From assembly GCA_000421045.1 (NCBI GenBank), contig ATWC01000002.1:1-64000 (forward strand): DNA of 64,000 nucleotides, read 5' to 3'. The DNA is from Lachnospiraceae bacterium NK4A179. Lineage in GTDB: Bacteria; Bacillota; Clostridia; Lachnospirales; Lachnospiraceae. Under the pieces are notes generated by a model. The model did not search any database, was not told the origin of the DNA, and saw only the letters and a list, made by a program, of their open reading frames with translations. This document shows positions 17,579 to 26,402 of this stretch, piece by piece (within the stretch, counting starts at the first letter, position 1; each line of letters opens with the position of its first letter). The position numbers and the translations under genes are program-made.

Positions 17579-19023
17579 CACACAGTCCCCCTTATCTTTT
17601 CGTATGTATATGCAGCCTGAATAAGTGTCTTTTCCTTAAAGCAGTCACCTATAAGCTGAAGGCCTATCGGAAGACCTGTCTTATCTTTACCGCAGGGCAG
17701 ACATATTCCCGGAAGTCCGGCAAGGTTCACTGAAATAGTATAAATATCACCGAGATACATCTTCATTGGATCAGATAAGCTCTTTCCAAGCTCCGGAGCT
17801 GTCGTAGGTGCAACAGGTCCGAGAATAAAATCATACTTTGCAAATGCTTCATCAAAAGCCTGTTTGATCAGAGCCTTTACCTTAAGGGCCTTCAGATAGT
17901 ATGCATCATAATATCCTGATGAAAGCACGAAAGAACCGAGCATTATACGTCTCTGTACCTCTGGTCCAAATCCTTCTGAACGTGTCTTCTTGTACAGGTC
18001 ATGAAGATCTGTAAAGTTGTCTGTGCGGTATCCGTATTTTATACCGTCAAATCTCTCAAGGTTTGAGCTTGCCTCTGCATCAGCTATGGTGTAATAAGCA
18101 GGTATTGCATATTTAACAAGTTTTAGATCAAACTCCTCAACTTCTGCTCCTGCTGCCTTAAGATCTTCCGCAGCCTTCTTTACAGCTGCTGCCACTTCCG
18201 GATCAAGACCGTCTCCAAAATAATCACGCGGCAGACCTATCTTCATCCCCTTCACATCTTCCTTAAGTGCAGATGTGAAATCCGTATCCTTTCGGTCCAG
18301 AGAAGTGGAATCCTTCTTATCATGTGAGGCAATGGCCTCAAGTATCACAGCTATATCCTCTGTACTCTTGGCAAGCGGTCCTATCTGATCAAGTGATGAA
18401 CCGTAAGCCACAAGGCCGTATCTGGATACAGTTCCGTAGGTCGGTTTCATTCCAACAACTCCGCAGTATCCTGCAGGCTGTCTGATAGATCCACCCGTAT
18501 CGGATCCAAGCGCAAACGCACACTCATCCGCTGCAACTGCAGCAGCCGATCCGCCGGATGAACCACCGGGTACATGCGCCGTATTCCTTGGATTCCTCGT
18601 GACACCGAATGCCGAAGTCTCTGTCGTAGAACCCATGGCAAACTCATCCATATTGGTCTTGCCGAGAACTATCGATCCCGCATTCTCAAGATTCTCCACA
18701 GCGGTTGCCGTAAATGTCGGAACAAAGTTATAAAGTATCTTTGATGCACAGGTTGTCTTCAGATCCTTTGTGCACATATTATCCTTTATAGCCGCAGGAA
18801 CGCCTGCAAGAGGGCTCTTAAGCTCTCCCGCATCGATCTTCTTCTGAACATCCTCCGCTCTCTTATATGCTGCATCCTTATCGACCGTGATATAGGCATG
18901 CACTTCCTCATCCTTTTTATCTATGGCAGCAAAGCAGGCATCCAGCGCTTCCTTAACGGAAACCTCTTTTTCCTTTATCTTCCTGCCAAGCGCTACAGCG
19001 CTCAGTTCATTTATATCTGACAT
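17578..19023 (-). CDS. gatA: Asp-tRNA(Asn)/Glu-tRNA(Gln) amidotransferase subunit A
   Basis: Amidase-signature glutaminase subunit (481 residues) that frees ammonia from glutamine for GatB. The catalytic Ser-cisSer-Lys set is visible: Lys in AAIKDNMC and the glycine/serine-rich GGSSGGSAAAVAADE with LGSDTGGSIRQPA. Length and order gatC-gatA-gatB match the canonical operon. The start lies 11 nt after gatC. Confidence 0.95.
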   Translation of the reverse strand: MSDINELSAVALGRKIKEKEVSVKEALDACFAAIDKKDEEVHAYITVDKDAAYKRAEDVQKKIDAGELKSPLAGVPAAIKDNMCTKDLKTTCASKILYNFVPTFTATAVENLENAGSIVLGKTNMDEFAMGSTTETSAFGVTRNPRNTAHVPGGSSGGSAAAVAADECAFALGSDTGGSIRQPAGYCGVVGMKPTYGTVSRYGLVAYGSSLDQIGPLAKSTEDIAVILEAIASHDKKDSTSLDRKDTDFTSALKEDVKGMKIGLPRDYFGDGLDPEVAAAVKKAAEDLKAAGAEVEEFDLKLVKYAIPAYYTIADAEASSNLERFDGIKYGYRTDNFTDLHDLYKKTRSEGFGPEVQRRIMLGSFVLSSGYYDAYYLKALKVKALIKQAFDEAFAKYDFILGPVAPTTAPELGKSLSDPMKMYLGDIYTISVNLAGLPGICLPCGKDKTGLPIGLQLIGDCFKEKTLIQAAYTYEKIRGTV

Positions 19024-19034
19024 AGGTCTGCTCC

Positions 19035-19328
19035 TTAATCAAAAGTGCGCGGAACTACGAATGCACTATCCTTCTCCTCCGGTGCATTCTTAAGTATCGC
19101 CTCGTGATCGTCACCATTTGTAACCACATCCTCCCTGAAGCAGTTTACTTCAGGATGGATATGAGTCATCGGTTCTACGCCCTCGGTATCAACTTCTCCG
19201 AGTTCATCGATATAATCAAGCATCTGGGCAAGGTCCTTCTTGGCCTGCTCCTTCTGCTCTTCATTTAACTTAAGCTTTGAAAGTATGCCGACATATTCTA
19301 TGGTTTCATCACTTATAACATTAGCCAT
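19035..19328 (-). CDS. gatC: Asp-tRNA(Asn)/Glu-tRNA(Gln) amidotransferase subunit C
   Basis: A 97-residue GatC that wraps around GatA and stabilises the GatCAB complex. Typical features are the N-terminal helix with YVGILSKLKLNEEQ and the central EVDTEGVEPMTH. The gene lies 14 nt downstream of aspS and 11 nt upstream of gatA, clearly one operon. Confidence 0.93.
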   Translation of the reverse strand: MANVISDETIEYVGILSKLKLNEEQKEQAKKDLAQMLDYIDELGEVDTEGVEPMTHIHPEVNCFREDVVTNGDDHEAILKNAPEEKDSAFVVPRTFD

Positions 19329-19342
19329 GTCTGCCTCCTGTA

Positions 19343-21088
19343 TCAGTCGCGTACTTTGATGTGTACTTCGCGAAGCTGCTGCTCGGTTACTTCATTGGGT
19401 GCACCACACATAAGGTCCTGAGCTGTTCCGCTCATAGGGAACGGGATCACTTCACGGATATTTTCTTCATTCTTAAGGAGCATGATCATACGATCAACTC
19501 CCGGTGCCATACCTGCGTGAGGCGGTGCTCCAAACTGGAAAGCATTATAGAGAGCTCCGAACTTGTTCTTAAGAACTTCCTCATCATAACCTGCGATCTC
19601 GAATGCTTTTACCATTATCTTCATATCATGGTTTCTTACTGCGCCTGAAGAAAGCTCAACACCGTTGCAGACGATATCATACTGATATGCAAGTATCGTC
19701 AGAGGATCCTCCTCTTCAAGAGCCTTAAGCCCGCCCTGAGGCATTGAGAACGGATTGTGTGTAAAGCCTATCTTCTTCTCTTCCTCATTGTATTCATACA
19801 TAGGGAAGTCATTGATATAGCAGAAACGGTATGCGTTCTTTTCAAGCAGGTCGAGACGATTTGCTATCTCTGTCATAAGCTGTCCTGCATAAAGAGCTGC
19901 CTGCTTTTCCTTATCGGCAATGAAGAAGATGGTATCACCTGCATTAAGACCTGCAAGATCCTTTATCTCCGTCTTCATGTCATCAGGTATAAACTTGTCG
20001 ATAGGTCCCTTGTAAGAAAGGTCCTCCTGCACCTCAAGGTATCCAAGGCCACCCATACCGATGGACTGTGCAAACTTAAGAAGCTTTTCATGGAAGCCTT
20101 TTGACATCTGCTGGTGTACATTTATCGCACGTACAGTCTTTCCGTGGAAAGGCTTGAATGTACATCTCTGGAAGAACTCTGTCACATCTATGATACGGAG
20201 AGGATTTCTGAGATCCGGCTTATCCGTACCGAACTCAAGCATTGCCTGCTTATATGAGATAACAGGATAAGGAGCCTGGGTTACCGAATATCCCTCGGGT
20301 GCAAACTTATTGAAGGTATCTGTAAGAACCTGCTCACCTACCTTGAACACATCTTCCTGTGTTGCAAAACTCATTTCAAAATCGAGCTGATAGAATTCTC
20401 CCGGGCTTCTGTCTGCTCTTGCATCTTCATCACGGAAGCAGGGAGCTATCTGGAAATACTTATCAAAACCTGAAACCATGAGCAGCTGCTTATACTGCTG
20501 AGGTGCCTGGGGAAGAGCATAGAACTTGCCCTTATATTTTCTTGAAGGAACGATATAGTCTCTTGCACCTTCAGGTGATGACGCACAGAGTATGGGAGTC
20601 TGTATCTCAAGGAATCCCATCTCGGTCATCTTCTGTCTTAAGTAGCTTATAACCTGTGAGCGAAAGATCATATTATCCTTGACCTTCTTATTGCGGAGAT
20701 CAAGATAACGATACTTAAGACGCACATCCTCTCTTGTCTCTTTTGAAGTCATTATCTCAAAAGGAAGCTGACGGTATACCTTACCGAGAACCTCAACACT
20801 CTTTGCCTCTACCTCAACGGTTCCTGACTGGATCTTCGGATTATATGTATCCTCCGAACGCTTCTGCACTGGTCCTTCCACGGAGATACAATCCTCACGT
20901 GTAAGGCCTTCAAGAAGGCTTGTATCACGCATTACAACCTGTACCACTCCGTACTGGTCGCGCAGATCGATAAAGGACACACCGCCATGGTCCCTTATGT
21001 TCTCGAGCCAGCCGGCCACTTTTACTGACTGGCCGATCTTCTCTTCACTGATCTCATCAAGTGTTAATGTTCTGTACTGATCACTCAT
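19343..21088 (-). CDS. aspS: Aspartate-tRNA ligase, bacterial type
   Basis: Class IIb synthetase, 581 residues. An N-terminal OB-fold anticodon domain (VAGWLENIRDHGGVSFIDLRD), motif 2 (FRDEDARADRSPGEFYQLDFE), the bacterial GAD insertion domain (about 300-410) and motif 3 (GAPPHAGMAPGVDRM) are all present. His34 in RDHGG is, as I recall, the residue type linked with non-discriminating AspRS that also charges tRNA-Asn; discriminating forms tend to have Leu there. Together with adjacent gatCAB this suggests Asn-tRNA(Asn) is made by transamidation. Regulated by the upstream T-box. Confidence 0.95.
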   Translation of the reverse strand: MSDQYRTLTLDEISEEKIGQSVKVAGWLENIRDHGGVSFIDLRDQYGVVQVVMRDTSLLEGLTREDCISVEGPVQKRSEDTYNPKIQSGTVEVEAKSVEVLGKVYRQLPFEIMTSKETREDVRLKYRYLDLRNKKVKDNMIFRSQVISYLRQKMTEMGFLEIQTPILCASSPEGARDYIVPSRKYKGKFYALPQAPQQYKQLLMVSGFDKYFQIAPCFRDEDARADRSPGEFYQLDFEMSFATQEDVFKVGEQVLTDTFNKFAPEGYSVTQAPYPVISYKQAMLEFGTDKPDLRNPLRIIDVTEFFQRCTFKPFHGKTVRAINVHQQMSKGFHEKLLKFAQSIGMGGLGYLEVQEDLSYKGPIDKFIPDDMKTEIKDLAGLNAGDTIFFIADKEKQAALYAGQLMTEIANRLDLLEKNAYRFCYINDFPMYEYNEEEKKIGFTHNPFSMPQGGLKALEEEDPLTILAYQYDIVCNGVELSSGAVRNHDMKIMVKAFEIAGYDEEVLKNKFGALYNAFQFGAPPHAGMAPGVDRMIMLLKNEENIREVIPFPMSGTAQDLMCGAPNEVTEQQLREVHIKVRD

Positions 21089-21154
21089 TTTCTTCTTCCT
21101 TTCTTAATGCTGCTCATCACCCGGCAGGGATAATTCTTTCTTCCTGCAAGTGAA

Positions 21155-21194
21155 TAAAAAAGTCCCGGGATATGTGTTTTACATATCCCGGGAC
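21155..21194 (-). terminator. T-box-controlled terminator upstream of aspS
   Basis: Nearly perfect inverted repeat AGTCCCGGGATATGT / ACATATCCCGGGACT with a short A-rich loop. On the minus strand it is followed by a run of T (complement of 21155-21161). Confidence 0.92.
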
Positions 21195-21445
21195 GGATCA
21201 AACAAATCAATCCGCGGTACCACCCGCTTTGAAGCCTTTAATTCCATATAGCTTCCACTCTCCAAGCTTAACGCGCTTACTCGTATACCCCTACCTGCCC
21301 TGTTTCATGCTCTCAGGATATCTGCTCCGGAGTGTTCCCCTTTGTCTCTAAAGCCGGATGCGCTTTCAGCCGATGACGCTTCCTCTCTGATGCCCTCTGA
21401 TGACAGGAGTCTCCTTCAATGCATTTGGATATTATTAAATTAACT
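21155..21445 (-). promoter_or_regulatory. T-box leader of aspS (Asp-specific candidate)
   Basis: The minus strand carries the T-box bulge sequence GGGTGGTACCGCGG (21225-21212), preceded by a stem I region with AG-rich motifs (AGAGAGG) and followed by a terminator. The 33-nt terminator hairpin (21194-21162) has stem GTCCCGGGATATGT with its complement and is followed by TTTTTT. A plausible specifier codon is GAC (Asp) at 21346-21344 in the context TTAGAGACAAAGG. Uncharged tRNA-Asp would favour the antiterminator and switch on aspS-gatCAB and probably addBA. The specifier assignment is inferred; the T-box identity is solid. Fills the 400-nt gap between aspS and the next gene. Confidence 0.92.
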
Positions 21446-21451
21446 TTTCAA

Positions 21452-21480
21452 ACTATAGCATAAGCCGGTTTAAAATTCAA
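21452..21480 (-). promoter_or_regulatory. Promoter of the aspS T-box transcript
   Basis: On the minus strand TTGAAT (21480-21475), a 17-nt spacer and TATAGT (21457-21452). It starts the leader about 280 nt before the terminator, the usual T-box leader length. Confidence 0.8.
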
Positions 21481-21489
21481 TCATTTTAG

Positions 21490-23520
21490 CTATTTCCAAA
21501 AGCATACTGCCTTGTAGACCCTATACCAGCATTCCGGGCCGGTGTAATCCAGGCTAAGGACCGTAGCATATGAACTAAAAAAGTAAAGGAAATAATATAC
21601 TATTCCCCAAACCAGAGACAATAAAATGATAGCATGGATTAAGTTTCTATACTTCCTGTTCTGTTCCGCTTCCAAAAGCATCACAACAGTTTCGATTCCC
21701 AACAACAGCCCGAAGTCAAATATGTACCTGATGACAAGGTAGAAATATGATACTGCTATCATAAAGAATGCAAGAAATATCAGTAAAATTCGGAGTATAT
21801 TACCTGAATTGCTTTTTGATTTATTAAAGTGCCAGCAAAACAAAGACCCTAATGAAATCGGGAAGATCACAAAATACCCCGCCAGATTATCACTTACATT
21901 TTCTGCAATAAGATCAGGAATGTGATATATGACCCAGGGAAAATCAGTACTAAAGTGCGGAATTGTAAAAAGATAAAAGAGGGCTGCGCTCTTAAAACCG
22001 GCAAAAGAAAACTGTCTATTATAAATCTGTCCGAATGTAAGGTTATAATATGCCCCAAAATCAGCTACGGATCCGAAACGTGCATAGTTATAGTACATAA
22101 GCGGAATGGCTACAATTATATAAGGCATGATAAAAAACAACCAATACCTTAAAGTGTTCTTTTTTAACATTTTTTCCTTAAGCAGCGGATATGCGACCAA
22201 TGCACAGAATGTAAGCTGCGGTCTGCATCCGGCAATAAGTGCAAAGCAAAAAGATCCTGCAGCGATCAGTTTTTTATCAGATTTTGAAGCTATTCCCGCC
22301 CAAGTATAAAAATAGCTCCCCCAGATCAAAAGAGTTACGCCACAAAGCTGTGGGATAGTATAATTCAGCCCGCCATAAAACAACACATTGATCGACGACA
22401 TAAGCAGAAGCAGCGCGTATAAAGATACATATGTTCCAATTGATGTATTGTTATGATAACGTTTAATATATGCGGAAAGAAACTGAGCCAATCCCCAAAG
22501 GAATAAAGCAAGAACAAAAAAGAAACATAATGAGTACGACAGCATCTTCCCGGTTATCAGATAGTATGGCAGGAAAGCTAATACAGAAGGAACGACTCCG
22601 AAATATACATAGTATTTTCCCTTGTAATACGCATAATCAAGCAGATAGTCTACATTTTGGCGCAATTCATAGTTGTATGGATCATCCATTTGAAGCAGTT
22701 CCTGACTGGGTGTCAGATCTGTGTAGAAATGTCCCTGTGCAAGTGCTTTAGTAAGTTCACCATAAGAATCAACAGCAGGAGTTTTATTTAACCAGATCGG
22801 ATTGCTGACTCCTATGCAGATAAATAAGCATAAAGCGACAACGGCAGGCGCCAGCATGACAAAAGGCGTTCCTTTGTATGGTTTTGTCCATATACTGCTT
22901 CCCGGTGCAAATGCGATAATGAAAAAAAACAGCATACTGATACTAAGGAAACGGATAATATTGAATTCAAAAGGAATGGTCTTATTTACATATACCGAAT
23001 CAATATACGCATCACCTGATAACTTAACGTTATCATGACTAAACTCGGTAAGAATGTAATAATCACCTGCAGGGAGATTTATATACATACTGTTTTCTTC
23101 AGATAGATAAGATACACGTTCTTTGTGAAAAAGCTGTGCACCTGTAGTATCGAAAACAGTAACTCTTTGATTTATTGTAAATTTATCAATTGTGTAGACT
23201 ACATTGTCCGACGTATTACTCGGACGAATATGATGTATGTATGGAGCCGTGTCACCCGATATAGATGTTGCAAAAGTCAGAGACTTGAGTTCACCGGAGT
23301 ATTGAAAAAAGACTCTGACGTTCTCGGTTGAAAGCAGCTTGAATCTGTTTCCATCAACAGAAGCATTTTCATCTGTTGAGATATCTGATATGGGTATAGA
23401 CTGTTCGTCCGGAATAAGCGTACACCAATACCTGAAATTGAATAAATACACTTCTGCTATCAAGACTATAATTATAACCAAACAGTATTTTCTTTTTTGT
23501 GAAGATAGTTTATTTAACAT
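21490..23520 (-). CDS. Large polytopic membrane protein with an N-terminal extracytoplasmic domain
   Basis: A 676-residue protein of unknown function. One hydrophobic helix near the N-terminus is followed by a beta-rich extracytoplasmic region of about 150 residues (ending near AGDYYILTEF). Then come about ten membrane segments. A conserved-looking loop (YYKGKYYVYFGVVP after an Asp-rich LQMDDPYNYE) recalls GT-C-type glycosyltransferase membrane proteins of Clostridia, which would place it in cell-surface glycan assembly; this is a guess. I chose ATG at 23520, although no ribosome binding site is evident. A TTG at 23580 would add 20 residues. The gene is more AT-rich than its neighbours. Confidence 0.65.
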   Translation of the reverse strand: MLNKLSSQKRKYCLVIIIVLIAEVYLFNFRYWCTLIPDEQSIPISDISTDENASVDGNRFKLLSTENVRVFFQYSGELKSLTFATSISGDTAPYIHHIRPSNTSDNVVYTIDKFTINQRVTVFDTTGAQLFHKERVSYLSEENSMYINLPAGDYYILTEFSHDNVKLSGDAYIDSVYVNKTIPFEFNIIRFLSISMLFFFIIAFAPGSSIWTKPYKGTPFVMLAPAVVALCLFICIGVSNPIWLNKTPAVDSYGELTKALAQGHFYTDLTPSQELLQMDDPYNYELRQNVDYLLDYAYYKGKYYVYFGVVPSVLAFLPYYLITGKMLSYSLCFFFVLALFLWGLAQFLSAYIKRYHNNTSIGTYVSLYALLLLMSSINVLFYGGLNYTIPQLCGVTLLIWGSYFYTWAGIASKSDKKLIAAGSFCFALIAGCRPQLTFCALVAYPLLKEKMLKKNTLRYWLFFIMPYIIVAIPLMYYNYARFGSVADFGAYYNLTFGQIYNRQFSFAGFKSAALFYLFTIPHFSTDFPWVIYHIPDLIAENVSDNLAGYFVIFPISLGSLFCWHFNKSKSNSGNILRILLIFLAFFMIAVSYFYLVIRYIFDFGLLLGIETVVMLLEAEQNRKYRNLIHAIILLSLVWGIVYYFLYFFSSYATVLSLDYTGPECWYRVYKAVCFWK

Positions 23521-23613
23521 ATAAATTGTTTTAGATGGTTGAACTGTTTCTGTAATGCAATTATGCAGATATCTCCCCAATTATACTTGCAGATATTTTA
23601 TCTTTCAATGAAT

Positions 23614-23649
23614 ACAAAAAACAGAAAAGCTTTCGCCTTTCTGTTTTTT
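23614..23649. terminator. Intrinsic terminator downstream of the PRTase gene
   Basis: ACAGAAAAG pairs imperfectly with CTTTCTGT around a short loop, with A-rich left and T-rich right flanks. It ends the minus-strand PRTase transcript and separates it from the membrane-protein gene. Confidence 0.8.
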
Positions 23650-23677
23650 ATATCATTTCTTTCTGACGTTCAAGATT

Positions 23678-24316
23678 TTAAACCGTACTGTATCCGAATC
23701 CGTTGCATATAGCATCAACTTTAGCCTTATCTTTACATAACGGACAGCTTTCCGGTGCATAACTGTGATAATCCGGAAGGTCAGTAGTCGAATATAGGGA
23801 ATGGATAGGAATTCCCATAACCTTTGATGCTGCCGAGAATATAGCAGATACACCTACTATATGACCTTCATTGTAGCCTACAGCTTCCATCGCGCTCGAA
23901 AGCGAGCTTCCTGTTGATACAGTAGCTGTGAGCATAAGAACTTCCTTGCCTCTGATCATGTGTTCTATATTCTCACGGAAAATGATCTGGCCGGAAGTAT
24001 CATATTCAGGGCTCATAACATATATAGTCTTGTGTGCATTCTTTGATATTACACCGGCCTTTGTAAGTTTGTTTGCCAGATATGCTCCGACAACTTCCAT
24101 GTTTTCAAGACAAAGGATCGTATCAATAACAGTTGACGCGAGATACATATCGGCCATCTCTTCACCGGTCGCTCTTGCTTCTCTCTGTCTTGCCTTCATA
24201 TCACTTAAGTCCATGTAATAATTTACATGCGAATGCGGAGTAATGAAGTGCCCCGGGATATATCTGAGCACAACATCCTTGTTCCTGGAATAATCAATCT
24301 TTTTGTAATCCTGCAT
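23678..24316 (-). CDS. Orotate-phosphoribosyltransferase-like protein with an atypical PRPP loop
   Basis: A 212-residue type I phosphoribosyltransferase fold. Conserved context includes DTILCLENMEVVGAYLANKL and a PRPP-loop segment VLMLTATVSTGSSLSSAMEAV. In ordinary PRTases this loop carries two acidic residues before TTGGS (the EDVITTGGS pattern). Here both are replaced (TATVSTGSS), so catalysis on PRPP may be altered or lost. The C-terminus has CPLCK and a further Cys (CNGFGYS), a possible metal site. No pyrimidine genes are adjacent. Expressed after ydcF-like and amidase genes on the same strand. Confidence 0.7.
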   Translation of the reverse strand: MQDYKKIDYSRNKDVVLRYIPGHFITPHSHVNYYMDLSDMKARQREARATGEEMADMYLASTVIDTILCLENMEVVGAYLANKLTKAGVISKNAHKTIYVMSPEYDTSGQIIFRENIEHMIRGKEVLMLTATVSTGSSLSSAMEAVGYNEGHIVGVSAIFSAASKVMGIPIHSLYSTTDLPDYHSYAPESCPLCKDKAKVDAICNGFGYSTV

Positions 24317-24399
24317 CTCGTAACCTCCTCATGTTTTTTTAATCCCACAATATATATTATAAGCTCCGAAGCTTCAAAAGTAAAATCCTGTTACCGGGA

Positions 24400-25203
24400 T
24401 CATATATTTCCAAACACAAAATCCTTTGCAATACCGCAGCTTTCCCTGAGCATATTATTTGGAAGATATCTTGGCGCCGACATCCCTGCAATTCCGCAGA
24501 CATTTTTATATCCATAATGCTTTGCCAAAGCCACTCCGCGGAACACATGATAATTGCTTGTCACGATTCCCACACTGGCATGTTCCTTATCCAGAAGCTT
24601 GGCTGAAAAAGCTATATTTTCTGCTGTATTTGTAGACTTTTCTTCTGTGAGTATCCTGTCAGGATCAATCCCGTTTTCAACCATATACTGTTTCATGATG
24701 ACAGCTTCGGGAGCAGGCTCATTATATCCCTGCCCTCCCGATACTATAGCCTTTGTATCAGGATTATTTTCCATATATTCAATAGCAGCTTTAAGGCGCC
24801 ATACAGTCACTACAGATGGTCCGTTTTTCTTAACCTGTGAGCCAAGCACGATAATATAATCCAGATCAGGCACTCCTTTTGCATTAAACTGTGAAATGAT
24901 CATCCCCTGTGTTACTGCTTCAAAAAGAATTCCCAGAACAAGAAAAACAACGCAGATAACTTTTATCGGTTTCTTTACTTTTTTCCAGGCATGCTTATAT
25001 GCCATAAATGACAACAATGCAAATACTGCAGCTATCACAAACCATATAAGAAAAAAGGCTGTGCCGGAATGCACCATAAAAACAACTATACCGTACATCC
25101 CCGAAAGAACAGATGCCGCAGCAAAGAGCAGGTAAGAATAATTCTTTTTTATACTTTTCTTCGCTTTTAATTTATTATTAGTATTTTTATTATCTTTCTT
25201 CAC
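24400..25203 (-). CDS. YdcF/SanA-like DUF218 membrane protein
   Basis: A 267-residue protein with a Lys/Asn-rich N-terminus, three hydrophobic helices (about 22-105) and a DUF218 (ElyC/SanA/YdcF) domain: DYIIVLGSQVKKNGPS, IVSGGQGYNEPAPEA, ILTEEKSTNTAENI and VTSNYHVFRG. These proteins act in envelope maintenance through an unknown reaction, perhaps on lipid-linked intermediates. It lies 25 nt downstream of the cell-wall amidase gene, so co-expression in an envelope unit is likely. Confidence 0.85.
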   Translation of the reverse strand: MKKDNKNTNNKLKAKKSIKKNYSYLLFAAASVLSGMYGIVVFMVHSGTAFFLIWFVIAAVFALLSFMAYKHAWKKVKKPIKVICVVFLVLGILFEAVTQGMIISQFNAKGVPDLDYIIVLGSQVKKNGPSVVTVWRLKAAIEYMENNPDTKAIVSGGQGYNEPAPEAVIMKQYMVENGIDPDRILTEEKSTNTAENIAFSAKLLDKEHASVGIVTSNYHVFRGVALAKHYGYKNVCGIAGMSAPRYLPNNMLRESCGIAKDFVFGNI

Positions 25204-25228
25204 GTATAGAACCTCTGATACTTACCAT

Positions 25229-26248
25229 TCATCTTCCGAAATATTCATCCACGCCGTTTGCAAGACCTTCGACCATCTTTTTCTGACCTGAACTGTCATT
25301 CATAAAAAGATCATCGGACTTGTTGGTCATATAACCCATTTCAAATATACATACCGGCACCTGACTCCAGTTGATACCGCTCATATTATCTTCTTCGATA
25401 ACACCCTTATTCTTAATCCCGGTTGCTGCCGAATAATTATTTACCAGGGCATCACAAAGTTTCCTGCTTGCAGCATACTCATTGGCATTCCACGGGTTTT
25501 TTTTCGTCTGACATATACCTTCTGCTCCTGATACAGATGCATTATCGGAGCCGTTTGCATGTATACGTATAAAAGCATCCGCATTATTGTTATTCGCTAT
25601 CATGGCTCGTTCCGAATTGCTCAGATCCACATCTTCCGTAGTCCTGGTCATGATAACAGTATATCCGCGTCTCTCAAGTTCATCCCTAAGAGCAAGTCCG
25701 ATCTGCAGATTGAGAGCATGTTCTGTCACACCTGAAAAGCGACCTTCCGTACCTGATGACACCTTAGCTTTCATCTGATCTGAGCCCGGTCCTACTGGTT
25801 CCTTAGCACTATTGCCCTTCCCCTGATGTCCCGGATCTATGCATACCACAATCCCCGAATGTGCTGCTTTGTTTTCCGGAGCAGGCGTCACTGTTTCAAC
25901 TGTATCATCTGTTTCATCTGTTTCTGATGAACCATTTTCGTAAGCTGCTGCTTCCGATACGCTTTCTTCTGCAGCCATATCGGAGGCAGATAATTCTTCG
26001 GAATACCCTTCTTCCGAAGAGCCGTCTTCAGGATCATCTTCATTCAAAACACTTTCTTCTGACACAGCTGTATCTTCCGGCACAGTATCATCTGCCAGAC
26101 TCTCTTCTTTATTATCATATCCAAGGTTCAGGTTCACAACCTGAACTGCCTCCTCTGAACTCTGTACAGTTTCCGAAGCAGGCTCTTTGTCTGAACAGGC
26201 GACCAGAAGCAAAAAACTCATAAGAGTTACCGTTATCAGTTTTCTCAT
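25229..26248 (-). CDS. N-acetylmuramoyl-L-alanine amidase lipoprotein (Amidase_3)
   Basis: A 339-residue surface lipoprotein. The signal peptide ends in lipobox LVAC with lipidated Cys18. Residues about 20-125 are a low-complexity Ser/Glu/Asp-rich spacer that would extend the enzyme into the wall. The catalytic domain shows VVCIDPGHQG (zinc His), the zinc Glu in VTEHALNLQ, RRGYTVIMTR, AFIRIHANGS (zinc His) and the final catalytic Glu in VCIFEMGYMTN. It cleaves the lactyl-peptide bond of peptidoglycan. Start ATG with GGAGGAAT upstream. Confidence 0.9.
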   Translation of the reverse strand: MRKLITVTLMSFLLLVACSDKEPASETVQSSEEAVQVVNLNLGYDNKEESLADDTVPEDTAVSEESVLNEDDPEDGSSEEGYSEELSASDMAAEESVSEAAAYENGSSETDETDDTVETVTPAPENKAAHSGIVVCIDPGHQGKGNSAKEPVGPGSDQMKAKVSSGTEGRFSGVTEHALNLQIGLALRDELERRGYTVIMTRTTEDVDLSNSERAMIANNNNADAFIRIHANGSDNASVSGAEGICQTKKNPWNANEYAASRKLCDALVNNYSAATGIKNKGVIEEDNMSGINWSQVPVCIFEMGYMTNKSDDLFMNDSSGQKKMVEGLANGVDEYFGR

Positions 26249-26402
26249 TATTCCTCCTTAGCCGATTCTGAATATTATAACTTATGGAAGCAAATGCTCG
26301 CAGCAATAATGTCAAAAACGCTAAAAATATACCACAGAATTATAATGCATTCCAAAAACATAAGTGTATAATCAGCTTGCTTAAAAATCAGGAGAAAATA
26401 CT

